DNA from: Streptomyces sp. NBC_01707
GTDB lineage: Bacteria > Actinomycetota > Actinomycetes > Streptomycetales > Streptomycetaceae
DNA length: 64,000 nt
Direction: 5' to 3'
NCBI RefSeq assembly: GCF_041438805.1
Contig: NZ_CP109190.1
Location: 4,650,001-4,714,000, forward strand
Each line of letters starts with the position of its first letter. The first letter of the stretch is position 1. Under the pieces are notes generated by a model that saw only the letters and a list, made by a program, of their open reading frames with translations, made no database searches and was not told the origin of the DNA. Made by a program: the position numbers and the translations under genes. Shown here one piece after another: positions 1 to 9,304 of the stretch.

Positions 1-839
1 CGGCGCTCCGCGTGCCACTTCACCGCGCGGGCCAGCGCCTGGCACTCCACATCGCGCCCGATGGCGACCAGCTCGTCCGGCGTCACACCGTGCCCGACCC
101 GCTCGACCTCCTGCTCGATGATCGGCCCCTCGTCGAGGTCGGCGGTCACGTAGTGCGCCGTCGCACCGATCAGCTTCACCCCGCGCGCGTGCGCCTGGTG
201 GTACGGCTTCGCGCCCTTGAAGCTGGGCAGGAAGGAGTGGTGGATGTTGATGATCCGGCCGCTGAGCTGCTTGCACAGATCGTCCGAGAGGACCTGCATG
301 TAGCGGGCGAGGACGACCAGCTCGACGTTCTCCGCGCGCACCAGCTCCAGCAGCTGCGCCTCGGCCTCCGCCTTGTTGTCCTTGGTGACCGGGATGTGCC
401 GGAACGGGATGTCGTACGAGGCGACGAGTTCGGCGAAGTCCGTGTGGTTGGAGACGACGGCCGCGATCTCGACCGGCAGCGCCCCGATACTGGCGCGGAA
501 GAGAAGATCGTTGAGGCAGTGGCCGAACTTGCTGACCATCAGCACGACCCGCATGCGTTCCGACGACCGGTGGATCTGCCACTCCATCCGGAACGAGTCC
601 CCGACGGCGGCGAAGCTGGCCCGCAGCTTCTCCACGGTCACCGGCGCGTCCGCCGAGAAGTGGACGCGCATGAAGAAGAGACCCGTGTCGTGGTCACCGA
701 ACTGCTGACTGTCCTCGATGTTGCAGCCGGTCATGAAGAGATAACTCGACACGGCGTGCACGATGCCCTGTCTGTCCGGGCACGAGAGGGTGAGGACGTA
801 CTGATCGGGAACGGTCTCAGCAGGCTGCGGCGCGGTCAT
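1..839 (-). CDS. purU: Formyltetrahydrofolate deformylase PurU (3' end cut by window edge)
   Basis: Hydrolyses 10-formyl-tetrahydrofolate to formate and tetrahydrofolate, balancing one-carbon pools for purine synthesis in the cytoplasm. About 279 residues are visible from the ATG at 839. An N-terminal ACT regulatory domain occupies roughly residues 9-85, and the formyltransferase-type catalytic domain follows, with the family motif NIHHSFLPSF near residue 200. The family is about 290 residues long, so only the last few residues lie outside the window. It starts 28 bp after the end of the upstream same-strand gene, so the two are probably co-transcribed. The family call is firm from the motif and the ACT plus catalytic architecture. 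Confidence 0.93.
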   Translation of the reverse strand, partial: MTAPQPAETVPDQYVLTLSCPDRQGIVHAVSSYLFMTGCNIEDSQQFGDHDTGLFFMRVHFSADAPVTVEKLRASFAAVGDSFRMEWQIHRSSERMRVVLMVSKFGHCLNDLLFRASIGALPVEIAAVVSNHTDFAELVASYDIPFRHIPVTKDNKAEAEAQLLELVRAENVELVVLARYMQVLSDDLCKQLSGRIINIHHSFLPSFKGAKPYHQAHARGVKLIGATAHYVTADLDEGPIIEQEVERVGHGVTPDELVAIGRDVECQALARAVKWHAER

Positions 840-867
840 GTCCGTAGCGTGCCATACCGACCACGGT

Positions 868-1365
868 TCAGGCGGTCCTGGTCATGATGCGGAGCACGTC
901 CAGTGAACGTGGCGGAACGTCCGGGTCCTCGCCGTCGTTCGTGGCGAGCAGCACATGGGCCTCACGGGCGGCCCGCACGGCCTCCGGCCAGCCGTGGTGC
1001 TCCAGATACGCGGAGACGGGAGCGTCGGCGCCGATCTGGTGCATGATGCGCAGCACCCGCAGCACGGCGACGTCGACGAGAGCGGCCTCGCCGGAGTCGC
1101 GGAAGACCGTCCCGACGTACTTCTCGGCGGACCAGTTGTCCAGCCAGGTGTCCTCGACCAGGCGGTACACGGCGTCGGTGACGTCGCCGTACCCTTCCCG
1201 GCCGGCCAGCCAGCACTCGTGGTGGAAGACGGGGTCGGAGAGCATGTGCAGCGCCGAGCGCACGTTGCTGCGCCAGCGCCACCAAGGAACGTCATTGAGC
1301 GGCATGCCGCCCATGGTGGAGGAGCGACGGCCGCGACGGGAAGTGTTCTCCGAACCTTGCTGCAC
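868..1365 (-). CDS. Conserved actinomycete protein of unknown function upstream of purU
   Basis: A soluble protein of about 165 residues, rich in Trp, His and Leu, with a core beginning MPLNDVPWWRW. I see no catalytic motif and do not recognise a named family. The GTG at 1365 gives the longest form. Internal ATGs at about 1311 and 1302 (MGGM and MPLND) would remove a basic, low-complexity N-terminus and may be the true starts, since no clear ribosome site decides between them. The gene precedes purU on the same strand by 28 bp. I recall this neighbour as conserved beside purU in streptomycetes, which would support a real gene, but function cannot be inferred. Confidence 0.75.
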   Translation of the reverse strand: MQQGSENTSRRGRRSSTMGGMPLNDVPWWRWRSNVRSALHMLSDPVFHHECWLAGREGYGDVTDAVYRLVEDTWLDNWSAEKYVGTVFRDSGEAALVDVAVLRVLRIMHQIGADAPVSAYLEHHGWPEAVRAAREAHVLLATNDGEDPDVPPRSLDVLRIMTRTA

Positions 1366-1476
1366 GGTTGTCGATCGTACGTTCCCTGCAGCCGGGCACG
1401 CATCGGCCCCCGCAATTCACTTCGATGTCACCGAGCGTTGAGCGAAGCACACATCTGCGTTACCCGGGGCGCGGAA

Positions 1477-2769
1477 ATGTTCATGCCCATGACCGGATGG
1501 CGACGCCTCACCTCCCCCCGTCCCTACAAATTCCTCACATGTACGGCGGCGGTCGGGGCTTTGCTGATGACCGGCTGCGGCGTGCTCCCTGGGGCCTCGG
1601 GGGACTCCAGGGAGCCCGTCACCGTCATGACCTGGGCCCCCAACGGTTCCACCGGCCCCGACGCCGCGAACATGGCCGGCATGACCGCCATGGCACGGGC
1701 GTACGCGCGCTGGGTGAACAACAACGGCGGGATCGACGGCCACAAGCTGCTCGTCGTCACGTGCAACGAGGGCGACACCTCGGTCGGAGCGGGGAACTGC
1801 GCCCGGCAGGCGGTCAAGAAGAAGGCGGTCGCGGTCGTCGGCTCGTACAGCCGGCACGGTCAGGCCTTCATGGCGCCGCTGGAGGTCGCCGGGATCCCGT
1901 ACATCGGCGGCTACGGAGCCTCCGAGGAGGAGTTCAGCAGCTACGACTCGTACCCGGTCAACGGCGGCCAGCCGGCGCTCCTCGCGGGCAACGCCAAGCA
2001 GCTCGCCCGCGGTTGCGAGCGGGTCTCCGTGGTGCGGCCCGACACGCTGGGCGGCGACAACCAGGCATGGCTGCTCAACACCGGGCTCAAGGAAGCGGAT
2101 CGGCCGGCCGCGACGGACGTCCGGGCCGCGGAGGCGGCGACGTCGTACGACGAGGCGGCCGGTCAGGCGCTGCAGGGAGCCGGAACGGCCGACGGGTGTG
2201 TGACGGCGGTGCTCGGGGACCGTACGGAGACGTTCTTCGACTCCTTCCGCCGGCTCGAACCGTCGTACGGGGACGTACGGATCTCCTCCGTGCTCGGCAG
2301 TGTCGACCAGCCGCTGATCGACCGCACCGGCGGCCGGGAGAGCCCGTTCGAGGGGGCGTACGTCGCCGGCTGGTACCCGGACGCGGGGGACGCCCGCTGG
2401 GACGAGATGCGCGAGGTGATCCGGAAGCACGCCTTCGGCGACAACCGGATCGACCCGGACGACACGGGTGTCCAGACGACGTGGATCGCGTACACGGTGC
2501 TGAAGCAGATCGTCGCGGCGATCGACGAGCCGGAGATCACCGCGGGCAAGCTCACGGTTGCCCTGAACCGGGGCGCCCCGGTGGACACCGGCGGGCTCAC
2601 GCCGGTGCTGAGGTGGCGGTTCAAGGACATGCTGGGGTCGACGGCGTACCCGCGGATCGTGAACCGGAAGGTGACGTTCCAGGTGGTCCGCAAGGGGCGG
2701 CTGGTCGCGGAGAACAAGAAGTTCGTGGACGTGACGGAGACGTTGTCGGACGCCAGCGCGAAGGGATGA
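1477..2769 (+). CDS. Periplasmic-binding-type lipoprotein (branched-chain amino acid/amide-like)
   Basis: A 430-residue lipoprotein with signal peptide and lipobox LLMTGC near residues 26-31, so it is expected to be anchored outside the membrane. The mature part is a type I periplasmic-binding fold of the Leu/Ile/Val or amide-urea kind: an early Gly/Asn-rich ligand-loop region (WVNNNGGIDGHKL) and alternating beta-alpha segments across two lobes. No permease or ATPase gene is adjacent, so this is an orphan binding protein that may act as a sensor or feed a distant transporter. The start at ATG 1477 was chosen because the basic signal-peptide N-region follows directly; ATGs at 1483 and 1489 are alternatives. 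The ligand is unknown. Confidence 0.85.
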   Translation: MFMPMTGWRRLTSPRPYKFLTCTAAVGALLMTGCGVLPGASGDSREPVTVMTWAPNGSTGPDAANMAGMTAMARAYARWVNNNGGIDGHKLLVVTCNEGDTSVGAGNCARQAVKKKAVAVVGSYSRHGQAFMAPLEVAGIPYIGGYGASEEEFSSYDSYPVNGGQPALLAGNAKQLARGCERVSVVRPDTLGGDNQAWLLNTGLKEADRPAATDVRAAEAATSYDEAAGQALQGAGTADGCVTAVLGDRTETFFDSFRRLEPSYGDVRISSVLGSVDQPLIDRTGGRESPFEGAYVAGWYPDAGDARWDEMREVIRKHAFGDNRIDPDDTGVQTTWIAYTVLKQIVAAIDEPEITAGKLTVALNRGAPVDTGGLTPVLRWRFKDMLGSTAYPRIVNRKVTFQVVRKGRLVAENKKFVDVTETLSDASAKG

Positions 2770-2803
2770 GGCGCGGGGAACCGACCCGCCTCCCTGCCCG
2801 GTG

Positions 2804-2824
2804 CCCGGGGGCTGCGCCCCCGGG
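2804..2824. terminator. Strong GC hairpin between convergent genes
   Basis: A perfect 9-bp stem (CCCGGGGGC / GCCCCCGGG) with a 3-nt TGC loop lies between the end of the binding protein at 2769 and the end of the converging gene at 2862. Its position and symmetry suit a bidirectional terminator. There is no U-tract on the plus side. Confidence 0.6.
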
Positions 2825-2861
2825 CCCTCTCCTCGGAACGTGGGAGAGGCTGATCTTCGGA

Positions 2862-4250
2862 TCAGAGATCGGTCGCCGAGCGCCGGGTCAGCCCGTACTT
2901 CGTCGCGATCGAGTTCCACAGCCCTGACGCCTGCTGCTTCGCCTTGCTCGCCTCACCGCTCGCCACGGTGGCCTGGGCCGTCTCGGACGTCCCACGGGCC
3001 TTCCCGTGCTTGCACACCTTCTTGCCGTTCTTGGCCTGGCGCGCCCACGCCGCGTAGTGGGCGTCGGCGGAGGCCGATGCCTGCCAGGCCTTCGTGAGCG
3101 CCTCGGTCAGCTGCTGGTGGTCGGGGAGCTTGTCGACGGACAGCCCCTGCAACCGTGTCACCAGCTCGCGGCGCTGCTGGGCGGCGCCCTGCAGATCCGT
3201 GACCGCCTGGTCCAGGTCCGTGCAGGACTTGGTCTTCTCGACGGCCCCGATCACGGCGGAACGGCTGTTGTTGCTGTCCGCCAGCAGCTTGTCGAGCGCC
3301 TCGGCCTGCGGCTTCGCCGGGTCGGCCGCCGCCTGCGTGGAGGGCTGCGCGGCGGGTGAACTCGCCGCGGCCACCGGCTGCTTGTCGTCCTTGCCCTTGT
3401 CGTCGCCGCTCATGAGCGCACCCGCGCCGAGCCCGATGATCGCGCACCCGACCACGACCGCCGCGATCAGCGGGACGTGCGACGGCTTCTTGCGCTGCCC
3501 GGTCCGTCCCTGCGGCGGCTCGCTGTGCTGCGGCTGCTGGAACGGCGGCTGCTGGGCGCCTCCGTACGGCGCGGCCTGTCCCGGGTCGATCCGGGGCATC
3601 TGCTGCGTGGCGCCCGCCGGCCCCTCGCTGCGGAACAGGTTGTCGAACTCGGCGGGCGGCTGCCGCTCGCCGGGCGTCCCGGGCCTGATGCTGTACGGAG
3701 CGCCGCCGGGCACCGGCGGCATGTACTGGGTCGCCTCGGCGTCCGAAGCCGGTGCGGGCGGCTGGGTGTGGGCCAGGAACTGGGTGGCCTCCGCGGGGCT
3801 CTCGGGCGGGAGACCGCCCGGCGCGGGACCGGCCGGCACCGGGGCGATGTACTGCGTGGCATCGGCGTCCGCGCCCCCGACCGCGCCCGGCACGACCTCC
3901 GGGGGCAACGGCTGCGCATACGTCGGCCGGGGCAAGGGCTGCCCCTGGGGCTGCTGTCCGTACGACGGCTCCTGGCCGTACTGGCCCTGCTGTCCGTACG
4001 ACGGCTCCTGGCCGTACTGACCCTGCTGGTCGTACTGGCCCTGCTGCTGGTCGTACTGGCCTTGGCCGTACTGCCCCTGTGACGCCTGAGGCCCCCAGGG
4101 CTGGCCCCACGGCTGCCCACCCGCCGGAACGGCCTGGTCGGCCGCTCCGCCCGGTATCCAGGGCTCTCCGCCACCCGCGGGCAGCACGACACCTTCGTGC
4201 GCGGGCCGTACAGCAGGGAGCTGCTCGTCACCCTGTCCGCTCTGCGTCAC
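2862..4250 (-). CDS. Single-pass membrane protein with Gln/Gly/Pro-rich cytoplasmic tail
   Basis: A 462-residue protein with a long disordered N-terminal half full of QGQYGQ, EPSYGQQ and ATQ(Y/F/Q) motifs. One transmembrane helix lies at about residues 257-279, followed by a Ser/Ala-rich linker and an extracytoplasmic helical domain with two cysteines (KSCTD and KVCKH) that could pair. The GTG start at 4250 is supported by an AGGAG sequence five bases upstream and removes a non-conserved extension. Repeated ATQ motifs resemble FHA- or kinase-targeted tails in other actinobacterial membrane proteins, but that is inference. Two 36-bp near-identical units encode part of the repeat tract. Function is unknown; a cell-envelope or division role is possible. 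Confidence 0.8.
   Translation of the reverse strand: MTQSGQGDEQLPAVRPAHEGVVLPAGGGEPWIPGGAADQAVPAGGQPWGQPWGPQASQGQYGQGQYDQQQGQYDQQGQYGQEPSYGQQGQYGQEPSYGQQPQGQPLPRPTYAQPLPPEVVPGAVGGADADATQYIAPVPAGPAPGGLPPESPAEATQFLAHTQPPAPASDAEATQYMPPVPGGAPYSIRPGTPGERQPPAEFDNLFRSEGPAGATQQMPRIDPGQAAPYGGAQQPPFQQPQHSEPPQGRTGQRKKPSHVPLIAAVVVGCAIIGLGAGALMSGDDKGKDDKQPVAAASSPAAQPSTQAAADPAKPQAEALDKLLADSNNSRSAVIGAVEKTKSCTDLDQAVTDLQGAAQQRRELVTRLQGLSVDKLPDHQQLTEALTKAWQASASADAHYAAWARQAKNGKKVCKHGKARGTSETAQATVASGEASKAKQQASGLWNSIATKYGLTRRSATDL
3951..4022. repeat. 36-bp tandem duplication in coding sequence
   Basis: Positions 3951-3986 and 3987-4022 match at 35 of 36 bases. On the minus strand each copy encodes the 12-residue unit GQYGQEPSYGQQ in the disordered tail of the 2862-4250 protein. 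The unit is a multiple of three, so the frame is kept. It is probably length-variable between strains. Confidence 0.9.
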
Positions 4251-4398
4251 CGGGACTCCTACGTGTAAACCTACGGAATCGTCGGCCCACGCTATCGGGT
4301 GGCTGCCACCCTTTGCCAAGCGCCCGTTGTCGCTCACCGCCGCTTCACCGGGGCAGTAACACACAGGGCCCTCACGGCGCAGATAATGGGCGCCCCGG

Positions 4399-5781
4399 TC
4401 AGGCCGCCTGGAGTTCGAGCCGCGCCCCGAACTCCCTTACCGCCGGCTCGTCCCCGTACGGCACGAGCCTCTGCTGCAGATCGTCCAGATACTCCGTGCC
4501 CCGGCTGGACCGCACCGTCCCCAGCAGCTCCATCGCCCGCATCCCCGTATGACACGCCTGCTCCACCTCGCGCAGCTGCACCTGCGCCGTCGCGAGCAGC
4601 ACCAGGCCGATGCCGCGGCGGCGGGCCCGGGACTCCGGGTGGCCCTCCAGGGACTCCGTCGCCCGGCGGACGGCCGCATCGGCCTGGCCGAGGTCGCGGT
4701 GGCAGTGCGCCAGCTCGTCGGCCAGATAGGCGTGGTCGAAGTGGGCGATCCACGCCGGGTCGTCGCCCGTGTCAGGATCGGCGTGCTCCAGGGCCGTCAG
4801 CGCCCGCCCGATCACCTGCTGACAGGTGCGGGTGTCGCCGAGCAGGGCGTGCCCGCGGGCCTCGGCCGCGTAGAACATCGCCTCGGCGCGTGGGGTGACC
4901 CTTCCCCGCGACCCCTCCTGCGCGGCTCGCGCCAGTTGCGCGATCTCCCGTGGGTTGCCGAGCTGGGCGGCGAGATGACTCATCGACGCAGCCAGTACGT
5001 AGCCGCCGTACGCCCGGTCGCCCGCCGCCTGCGCCAGCCGCAGCGCCTGAATGTAGTAGCGCTGGGCGAGCCCGGGTTGCCCCGTGTCGACCGCCATGTA
5101 CCCGGCGAGTTCGGTGAGCCGGGCGACGGCCGCGAACAACTGCCGCCCGACCGTTTCGCGGTACGCCCCCGCGAGCAGCCCGGAGACCACGCTGTTCAGG
5201 TAGTGCACCAGCACCGGCCGGACGTGCCCGCTGCCGAACCTGTGGTCGAGGTCGACCAGTGCGGCCGTCATCGCCCGCACCGCCTCGACGTCCGACATCC
5301 CGACCCGGGCCCCGGCGGCCCGCGCGACCTGCGGGTCGGCGGCGGTGATCAGCCAGTCCCGGCTGGGCTCGACCATCGCCGACGACGCGACCGCCGAACC
5401 GGACAGGAAGTCGCGGCGGCCGACATCGCTGCGCCACAGCTCGCAGACCTGCTCGATCGCGCCGGTCACGGTCGGCGCGAACTGCAGACCGACGCCGGAA
5501 GCCAGATTCTTGCCGTTGGCCATCCCGATCTCATCGATGGTGACCGTGCGGCCGAGCTTGCGGCCGAGCGCCTCCGCGATGATTCCCGGTGCCCGGCCGC
5601 GGGGTTGCTGGCCGCGCAGCCAGCGGGCCACGGAGGTCTTGTCGTAGCGGAGATCGAGGCCGCGCTCCGCTCCGACCATGTTGACGCGGCGGGCCAGGCC
5701 CGCGTTGGAGCATCCGGCTTCCTGAATGAGCCCCTGGAGCCGTTCGTTCGGCTGGCGGGCGACGAGAGGCCTGGCTGCCAT
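4399..5781 (-). CDS. NsdA-family regulator: helix-turn-helix N-terminus with TPR-like C-terminus
   Basis: A 460-residue protein. The N-terminal part (residues about 10-85) has an XRE-like helix-turn-helix feel (SNAGLARRVN, TSVARWLRG), then a linker with RRDFLSG, then a long alpha-helical region with repeated Ala-rich helical pairs typical of tetratricopeptide folds. This architecture is that of the Streptomyces NsdA/NsdB group, known negative regulators of sporulation and antibiotic production. The ATG at 5781 is preceded by GGGGGAA, a good ribosome site, which rejects the longer in-frame form. It is divergent from the primase-polymerase-domain gene across a 316-bp relatively AT-rich gap. Target genes are not deducible. 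Confidence 0.8.
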   Translation of the reverse strand: MAARPLVARQPNERLQGLIQEAGCSNAGLARRVNMVGAERGLDLRYDKTSVARWLRGQQPRGRAPGIIAEALGRKLGRTVTIDEIGMANGKNLASGVGLQFAPTVTGAIEQVCELWRSDVGRRDFLSGSAVASSAMVEPSRDWLITAADPQVARAAGARVGMSDVEAVRAMTAALVDLDHRFGSGHVRPVLVHYLNSVVSGLLAGAYRETVGRQLFAAVARLTELAGYMAVDTGQPGLAQRYYIQALRLAQAAGDRAYGGYVLAASMSHLAAQLGNPREIAQLARAAQEGSRGRVTPRAEAMFYAAEARGHALLGDTRTCQQVIGRALTALEHADPDTGDDPAWIAHFDHAYLADELAHCHRDLGQADAAVRRATESLEGHPESRARRRGIGLVLLATAQVQLREVEQACHTGMRAMELLGTVRSSRGTEYLDDLQQRLVPYGDEPAVREFGARLELQAA

Positions 5782-6097
5782 GTTTCCCCCTGAGACCGCA
5801 GTGATCGATGGGGAGATCACTGCCCGGCGATTACACAAGAAATGCACACATGCATCGTGTTGGTCGTTTCATGTTGTTCAGGGTTTTCACGTACTCATCG
5901 TGTCATTGTGCGTTTTGGTGCGTATGCGCCTTGGGTGAACCGTTCCGGATTCCCCCCAAGTGGCTACCCGCCCATCCACGCACCGCCTCATGCGCGCCCC
6001 CGTTCATGCATCCATGCGCCCCATATGCCGGATCGGTGCACCACGACCGCGTTCACCACGCCCGTAACCCCAGGTGGTCGCGGCAGTTGAGGTGTTC
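5782..6097. other. Divergent intergenic region, comparatively AT-rich
   Basis: This 316-bp gap separates two divergent genes and must hold both promoters. The stretch at about 5825-5935 is clearly poorer in G+C than its surroundings and rich in TGTT, CATG and GTGC-like words, but no clean inverted repeat or canonical promoter pair stood out. I see no coding region in it. Confidence 0.5.
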
Positions 6098-6775
6098 GTG
6101 GAAGAGCCCGTCAAAGTCATGGAAGCCGCGCAGATCCCCGAGCAGCGCGGAGAACAACTGCTCGACGCCGTGCTGCGGTACACGGAAGAGCGGCACTGGG
6201 ACGTGTTCCCCGGCACCTGGCTCGAGGCGGTGGGAGGGGCGGAGCGCTGCTCGTGCGGAGAGGCCCGCTGTGCCTCTCCCGGCGCCCACCCCACCCGGCC
6301 CGACTGGGCGGCTCGTTCGACCGGCAGCGGCGCCGCGGCCCGCCGGATGTGGTCCGAGTACCCCACGGCATCGGTCCTGTTGCCCACCGGGCGCACCTTC
6401 GACGCGATCGACGTACCGGAGGCCGCCGGCTTCCTCGCGCTGGCCCGGATGGAGCGGATGAACCTGCCGCTCGGCCCCGTCACCTGCACCCCCGGCCGCC
6501 GGATGCTCTTCTTCGTGCTGCCCGGGGCGGCGGCCCAGGTGGACGATCTCGTACGGAAACTGGGCTGGAGCGCCGCCGCTGTCGATCTGTCCGGCCGCGG
6601 CGACGGCGACTACGTGGTGGCGCCGCCGACCCGGATCGGCGGCCGCGGTGCGGTGCAGTGGGCGCGCCGCCCCACCCCCGCAAACCGGTGGTTGCCGGAC
6701 GCGGCGGAGGTCATCAGCCCGCTCGCGTACGCCTGCGGGCGGGAAGCAGCCGCCGCGCGCGCACGCCTTTCGTAG
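6098..6775 (+). CDS. Stand-alone bifunctional primase/polymerase N-terminal domain protein
   Basis: A 225-residue protein built almost wholly of the archaeo-eukaryotic primase/prim-pol N-terminal domain. It has the Cys-containing segment CSCGEARCASPGAHP near residues 47-61, followed by the acidic motif FDAIDVPEA, which would supply catalytic acidic residues. There is no helicase or D5 domain, unlike replicative plasmid or phage prim-pols, so this is the short Streptomyces chromosomal form whose role is unknown (repair or damage tolerance is a guess). GTG 6098 was chosen because a TTGAGG ribosome site ends 6 bases upstream; GTG 6092 is too close to it. The next gene begins 40 bp later on the same strand. 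Confidence 0.75.
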   Translation: MEEPVKVMEAAQIPEQRGEQLLDAVLRYTEERHWDVFPGTWLEAVGGAERCSCGEARCASPGAHPTRPDWAARSTGSGAAARRMWSEYPTASVLLPTGRTFDAIDVPEAAGFLALARMERMNLPLGPVTCTPGRRMLFFVLPGAAAQVDDLVRKLGWSAAAVDLSGRGDGDYVVAPPTRIGGRGAVQWARRPTPANRWLPDAAEVISPLAYACGREAAAARARLS

Positions 6776-6815
6776 GCTGTCCACCACATACGGGGACACC
6801 GAAAGGCAGTGCACC

Positions 6816-7625
6816 ATGTCGGACCGGACAGCAGCGGACGCGAGCGGGGCGGTGACGGCACCGCCCGCCGTTCGCGTGCAGGGCCTCTGGAAGCGCTTCG
6901 GCGAGCAGACCGCGGTCGCCGGGATCGATCTGGAGCTGCCCGCCGGGAAGTTCATCGGCCTGGTCGGCCCCAACGGCGCGGGCAAGACCACCACGCTGTC
7001 GATGGTGACCGGCCTGCTCCGCCCCGACCACGGCACCATCGAGGTCGGCGGGCGCGACGTCTGGCGCGACCCGGTGGACGTCAAGGCCAGGATCGGCGTC
7101 CTGCCGGAGGGGCTGCGGCTCTTCGAGCGCCTTTCGGGGCGCGAACTCCTCGCGTACACCGGCCGGTTGCGCGGGCTGCCGGGCGCCGAGGTCGACAAGC
7201 GCGCCACCCAGCTCCTGGACGTACTGGATCTGGCGGGCGCCCAGCACAAGCTGGTCGTCGACTACTCGACCGGCATGCGGAAGAAGATCGGGCTCGCGGC
7301 GGCTCTGCTGCACAACCCCGAAGTGCTCTTCCTGGACGAGCCGTTCGAGGGCGTCGACCCCGTCTCGGCACAGACCATCCGCAGGGTGCTGGAGCGGTAC
7401 ACCGGCTCGGGGGCGACCGTCGTCTTCTCCAGCCATGTGATGGAGCTCGTCGAGTCGCTGTGCGACTGGGTGGCCGTCATGGCGAACGGCACGATCCGGG
7501 CCCAGGGCACCCTCTCCGAGGTGCGCGGCTCGGCGTCGTCGCTGCAGAACGCGTTCCTCGAACTCGTCGGCGCGGGTGGCCGGGACACCGGCGAGTCCCT
7601 CGACTGGCTGGGCGGCACCCGATGA
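6816..7625 (+). CDS. ABC transporter ATP-binding protein
   Basis: A 269-residue ATPase that would power the membrane protein encoded immediately downstream. Walker A is GPNGAGKTT near residue 52, the signature is the variant STGMRKKIG in place of canonical LSGGQ, and Walker B is VLFLDEPFEGVD with the following H-loop SSHVMELVE. The STGM signature is common in the DRI/CcmA-like exporters of actinobacteria. ATG 6816 follows a GAAAGG ribosome site. It overlaps the permease start by ATGA, showing translational coupling. The substrate is unknown; drug, lipid or protein export are all possible. Confidence 0.92.
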   Translation: MSDRTAADASGAVTAPPAVRVQGLWKRFGEQTAVAGIDLELPAGKFIGLVGPNGAGKTTTLSMVTGLLRPDHGTIEVGGRDVWRDPVDVKARIGVLPEGLRLFERLSGRELLAYTGRLRGLPGAEVDKRATQLLDVLDLAGAQHKLVVDYSTGMRKKIGLAAALLHNPEVLFLDEPFEGVDPVSAQTIRRVLERYTGSGATVVFSSHVMELVESLCDWVAVMANGTIRAQGTLSEVRGSASSLQNAFLELVGAGGRDTGESLDWLGGTR

Positions 7626-9274
7626 GCGTGCTCGACACCCCCGTCATCCCCGCCCCCCGCCCCTCGGACGGCCGGGGCGGTGAAGGACTCGTCTCCGTCT
7701 TCGTCCGGCTCAAGCTGACACTGCTGCGCAACGGGCTGCGGCAGTCGTCGGGCCGGCGGGCCGCCTACATCTCGTCCGTCGTCGTCACCCTGCTGATCGC
7801 CGCCGGTCAGGTCATCGGGCTGATCGCGCTGCGCGGCAACGCCCACGCGGGCTCGCTCGTGGTGCTGCTCACGGCGGTGTTGGCGCTCGGCTGGGCGGTG
7901 ATGCCGCTGTTCTTCCCCAGCGGCGACGAGACCCTCGACCCGAGCCGGCTGGTGATGCTGCCGCTGCGGCCGCGCCCGCTGATCGGGGCGCTGCTGATGG
8001 CGTCCCTGGTCGGCATCGGGCCGCTGTTCACGCTCTGCCTGGCGGTCGGTTCGGCGTTCGCGGTGGCCCACGGTGCGGTGGCCGTGGTGTGCGCGGTGGT
8101 GGCCGCGCCGCTGACCCTGCTGGTGTGCGTGGCGCTGGCCCGGGCCGTCGCCACGGCCAACACCCGGCTGCTGACCTCCCGCAAGGGCCGCGATCTGGCG
8201 GTGCTCAGCGGTCTGGTGATCGCGGTCGGCATCCAGGTCGTCAACTTCGGTGCGCAGCGGCTCGGCCGGTCCGGCGGGCTGTCCGCGCTCGACCCGGCCG
8301 CGGACGTGGTGCGCTGGCTGCCGCCGGCCTCGGCGATCGGTGCGGTGGACTCCGCGGCGCAGGGGTCGTACGGCCGGGCCGTGCTGCAACTGCTGCTCGC
8401 CGTCGCGGCACTGGGCGCACTGCTGTGGCTGTGGCAGCGGAGTCTGGTGAAGCTGATGACCGCCCCGGACGGCTCGACGCTCGCCGCCGCCGAACCGACC
8501 CGCAAGAAGTCCGCGACGGCCGGCTCCCGGCTGTCCACACTGCTGCCGGAGGGGCGCACGGGGACGGTGATGCGGCGCAGTCTGCGGTACGTCGCGCGGG
8601 ACCCGAAGACCAAGGCGGCCTGGGTGACGGCGCTCGCCATCGGCCTGATCGTGCCGCTGCTCAACGCGGTGCAGGGCACCGGATCGGTGTACTTCGCGTG
8701 CTTCGCCGCCGGGATGCTCGGCATCCAGATGTACAACCAGTTCGGGCAGGACACCTCCGCGTTCTGGATAGTGGCACTGACGATCTCCTCCACCCGGGAC
8801 GCGTACCTCGAACTGCGGGCGCGGGCGCTGGCGCTGCTGGTGATCACCCTCCCGTACACGATCCTGGTGACCGTCGTGACGGCGGCGGTGCTCGGGGACT
8901 GGGCGGCGCTGCCGGGCGTGATGGGTCTCTCCTTCGCCCTGCTGGGCGCGATGCTGGCGACGGGCGCGGTGGCGTCGGCCAACTTCCCGTACTCGATCCC
9001 GCAGGACGGCGCGTTCAAGAACGTGGCACCGGGGCAGGCCGGGCTCGCCTGGATCTCGATCTTCGGCGGCATGGTCTCGGCGGCGGTCCTGTGCGCGCCG
9101 GTGATCGTGGCGACGATCTGGCTGCACATCGCCGATGCGGAGGACTGGCTGTGGCTGCTGGTACCGGTGGGTGGTCTGTACGGGACGCTGATCGCCTGGG
9201 CGGGGCTGCGGCTGGCGGCTCCCCGCACGGCGAACCGGCTTCCGGAGATCCTGGCGGCGGTCAGCAAGGGGTGA
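7622..9274 (+). CDS. ABC transporter permease, about 12 membrane segments
   Basis: A 550-residue integral membrane protein with two halves of about six hydrophobic helices each, separated by a hydrophilic stretch near residues 280-310 (PTRKKSATAGS). It forms the membrane part of the exporter with the preceding ATPase, overlapping it by four bases (ATGA at 7622). The large two-half permease plus single small ATPase pattern suits export rather than uptake, and no binding protein is present. No substrate-specific motif was recognised. Confidence 0.88.
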   Translation: MSVLDTPVIPAPRPSDGRGGEGLVSVFVRLKLTLLRNGLRQSSGRRAAYISSVVVTLLIAAGQVIGLIALRGNAHAGSLVVLLTAVLALGWAVMPLFFPSGDETLDPSRLVMLPLRPRPLIGALLMASLVGIGPLFTLCLAVGSAFAVAHGAVAVVCAVVAAPLTLLVCVALARAVATANTRLLTSRKGRDLAVLSGLVIAVGIQVVNFGAQRLGRSGGLSALDPAADVVRWLPPASAIGAVDSAAQGSYGRAVLQLLLAVAALGALLWLWQRSLVKLMTAPDGSTLAAAEPTRKKSATAGSRLSTLLPEGRTGTVMRRSLRYVARDPKTKAAWVTALAIGLIVPLLNAVQGTGSVYFACFAAGMLGIQMYNQFGQDTSAFWIVALTISSTRDAYLELRARALALLVITLPYTILVTVVTAAVLGDWAALPGVMGLSFALLGAMLATGAVASANFPYSIPQDGAFKNVAPGQAGLAWISIFGGMVSAAVLCAPVIVATIWLHIADAEDWLWLLVPVGGLYGTLIAWAGLRLAAPRTANRLPEILAAVSKG

Positions 9275-9304
9275 CCTGAAGGTCCGGCCGGGGTGCGGCT
9301 CCCG

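Noticed and set aside
955..1476. Longer N-terminal form of the solute-binding lipoprotein
   Set aside because: The extension runs antisense through the conserved gene at 868-1365, and a signal peptide with lipobox starts at 1477.
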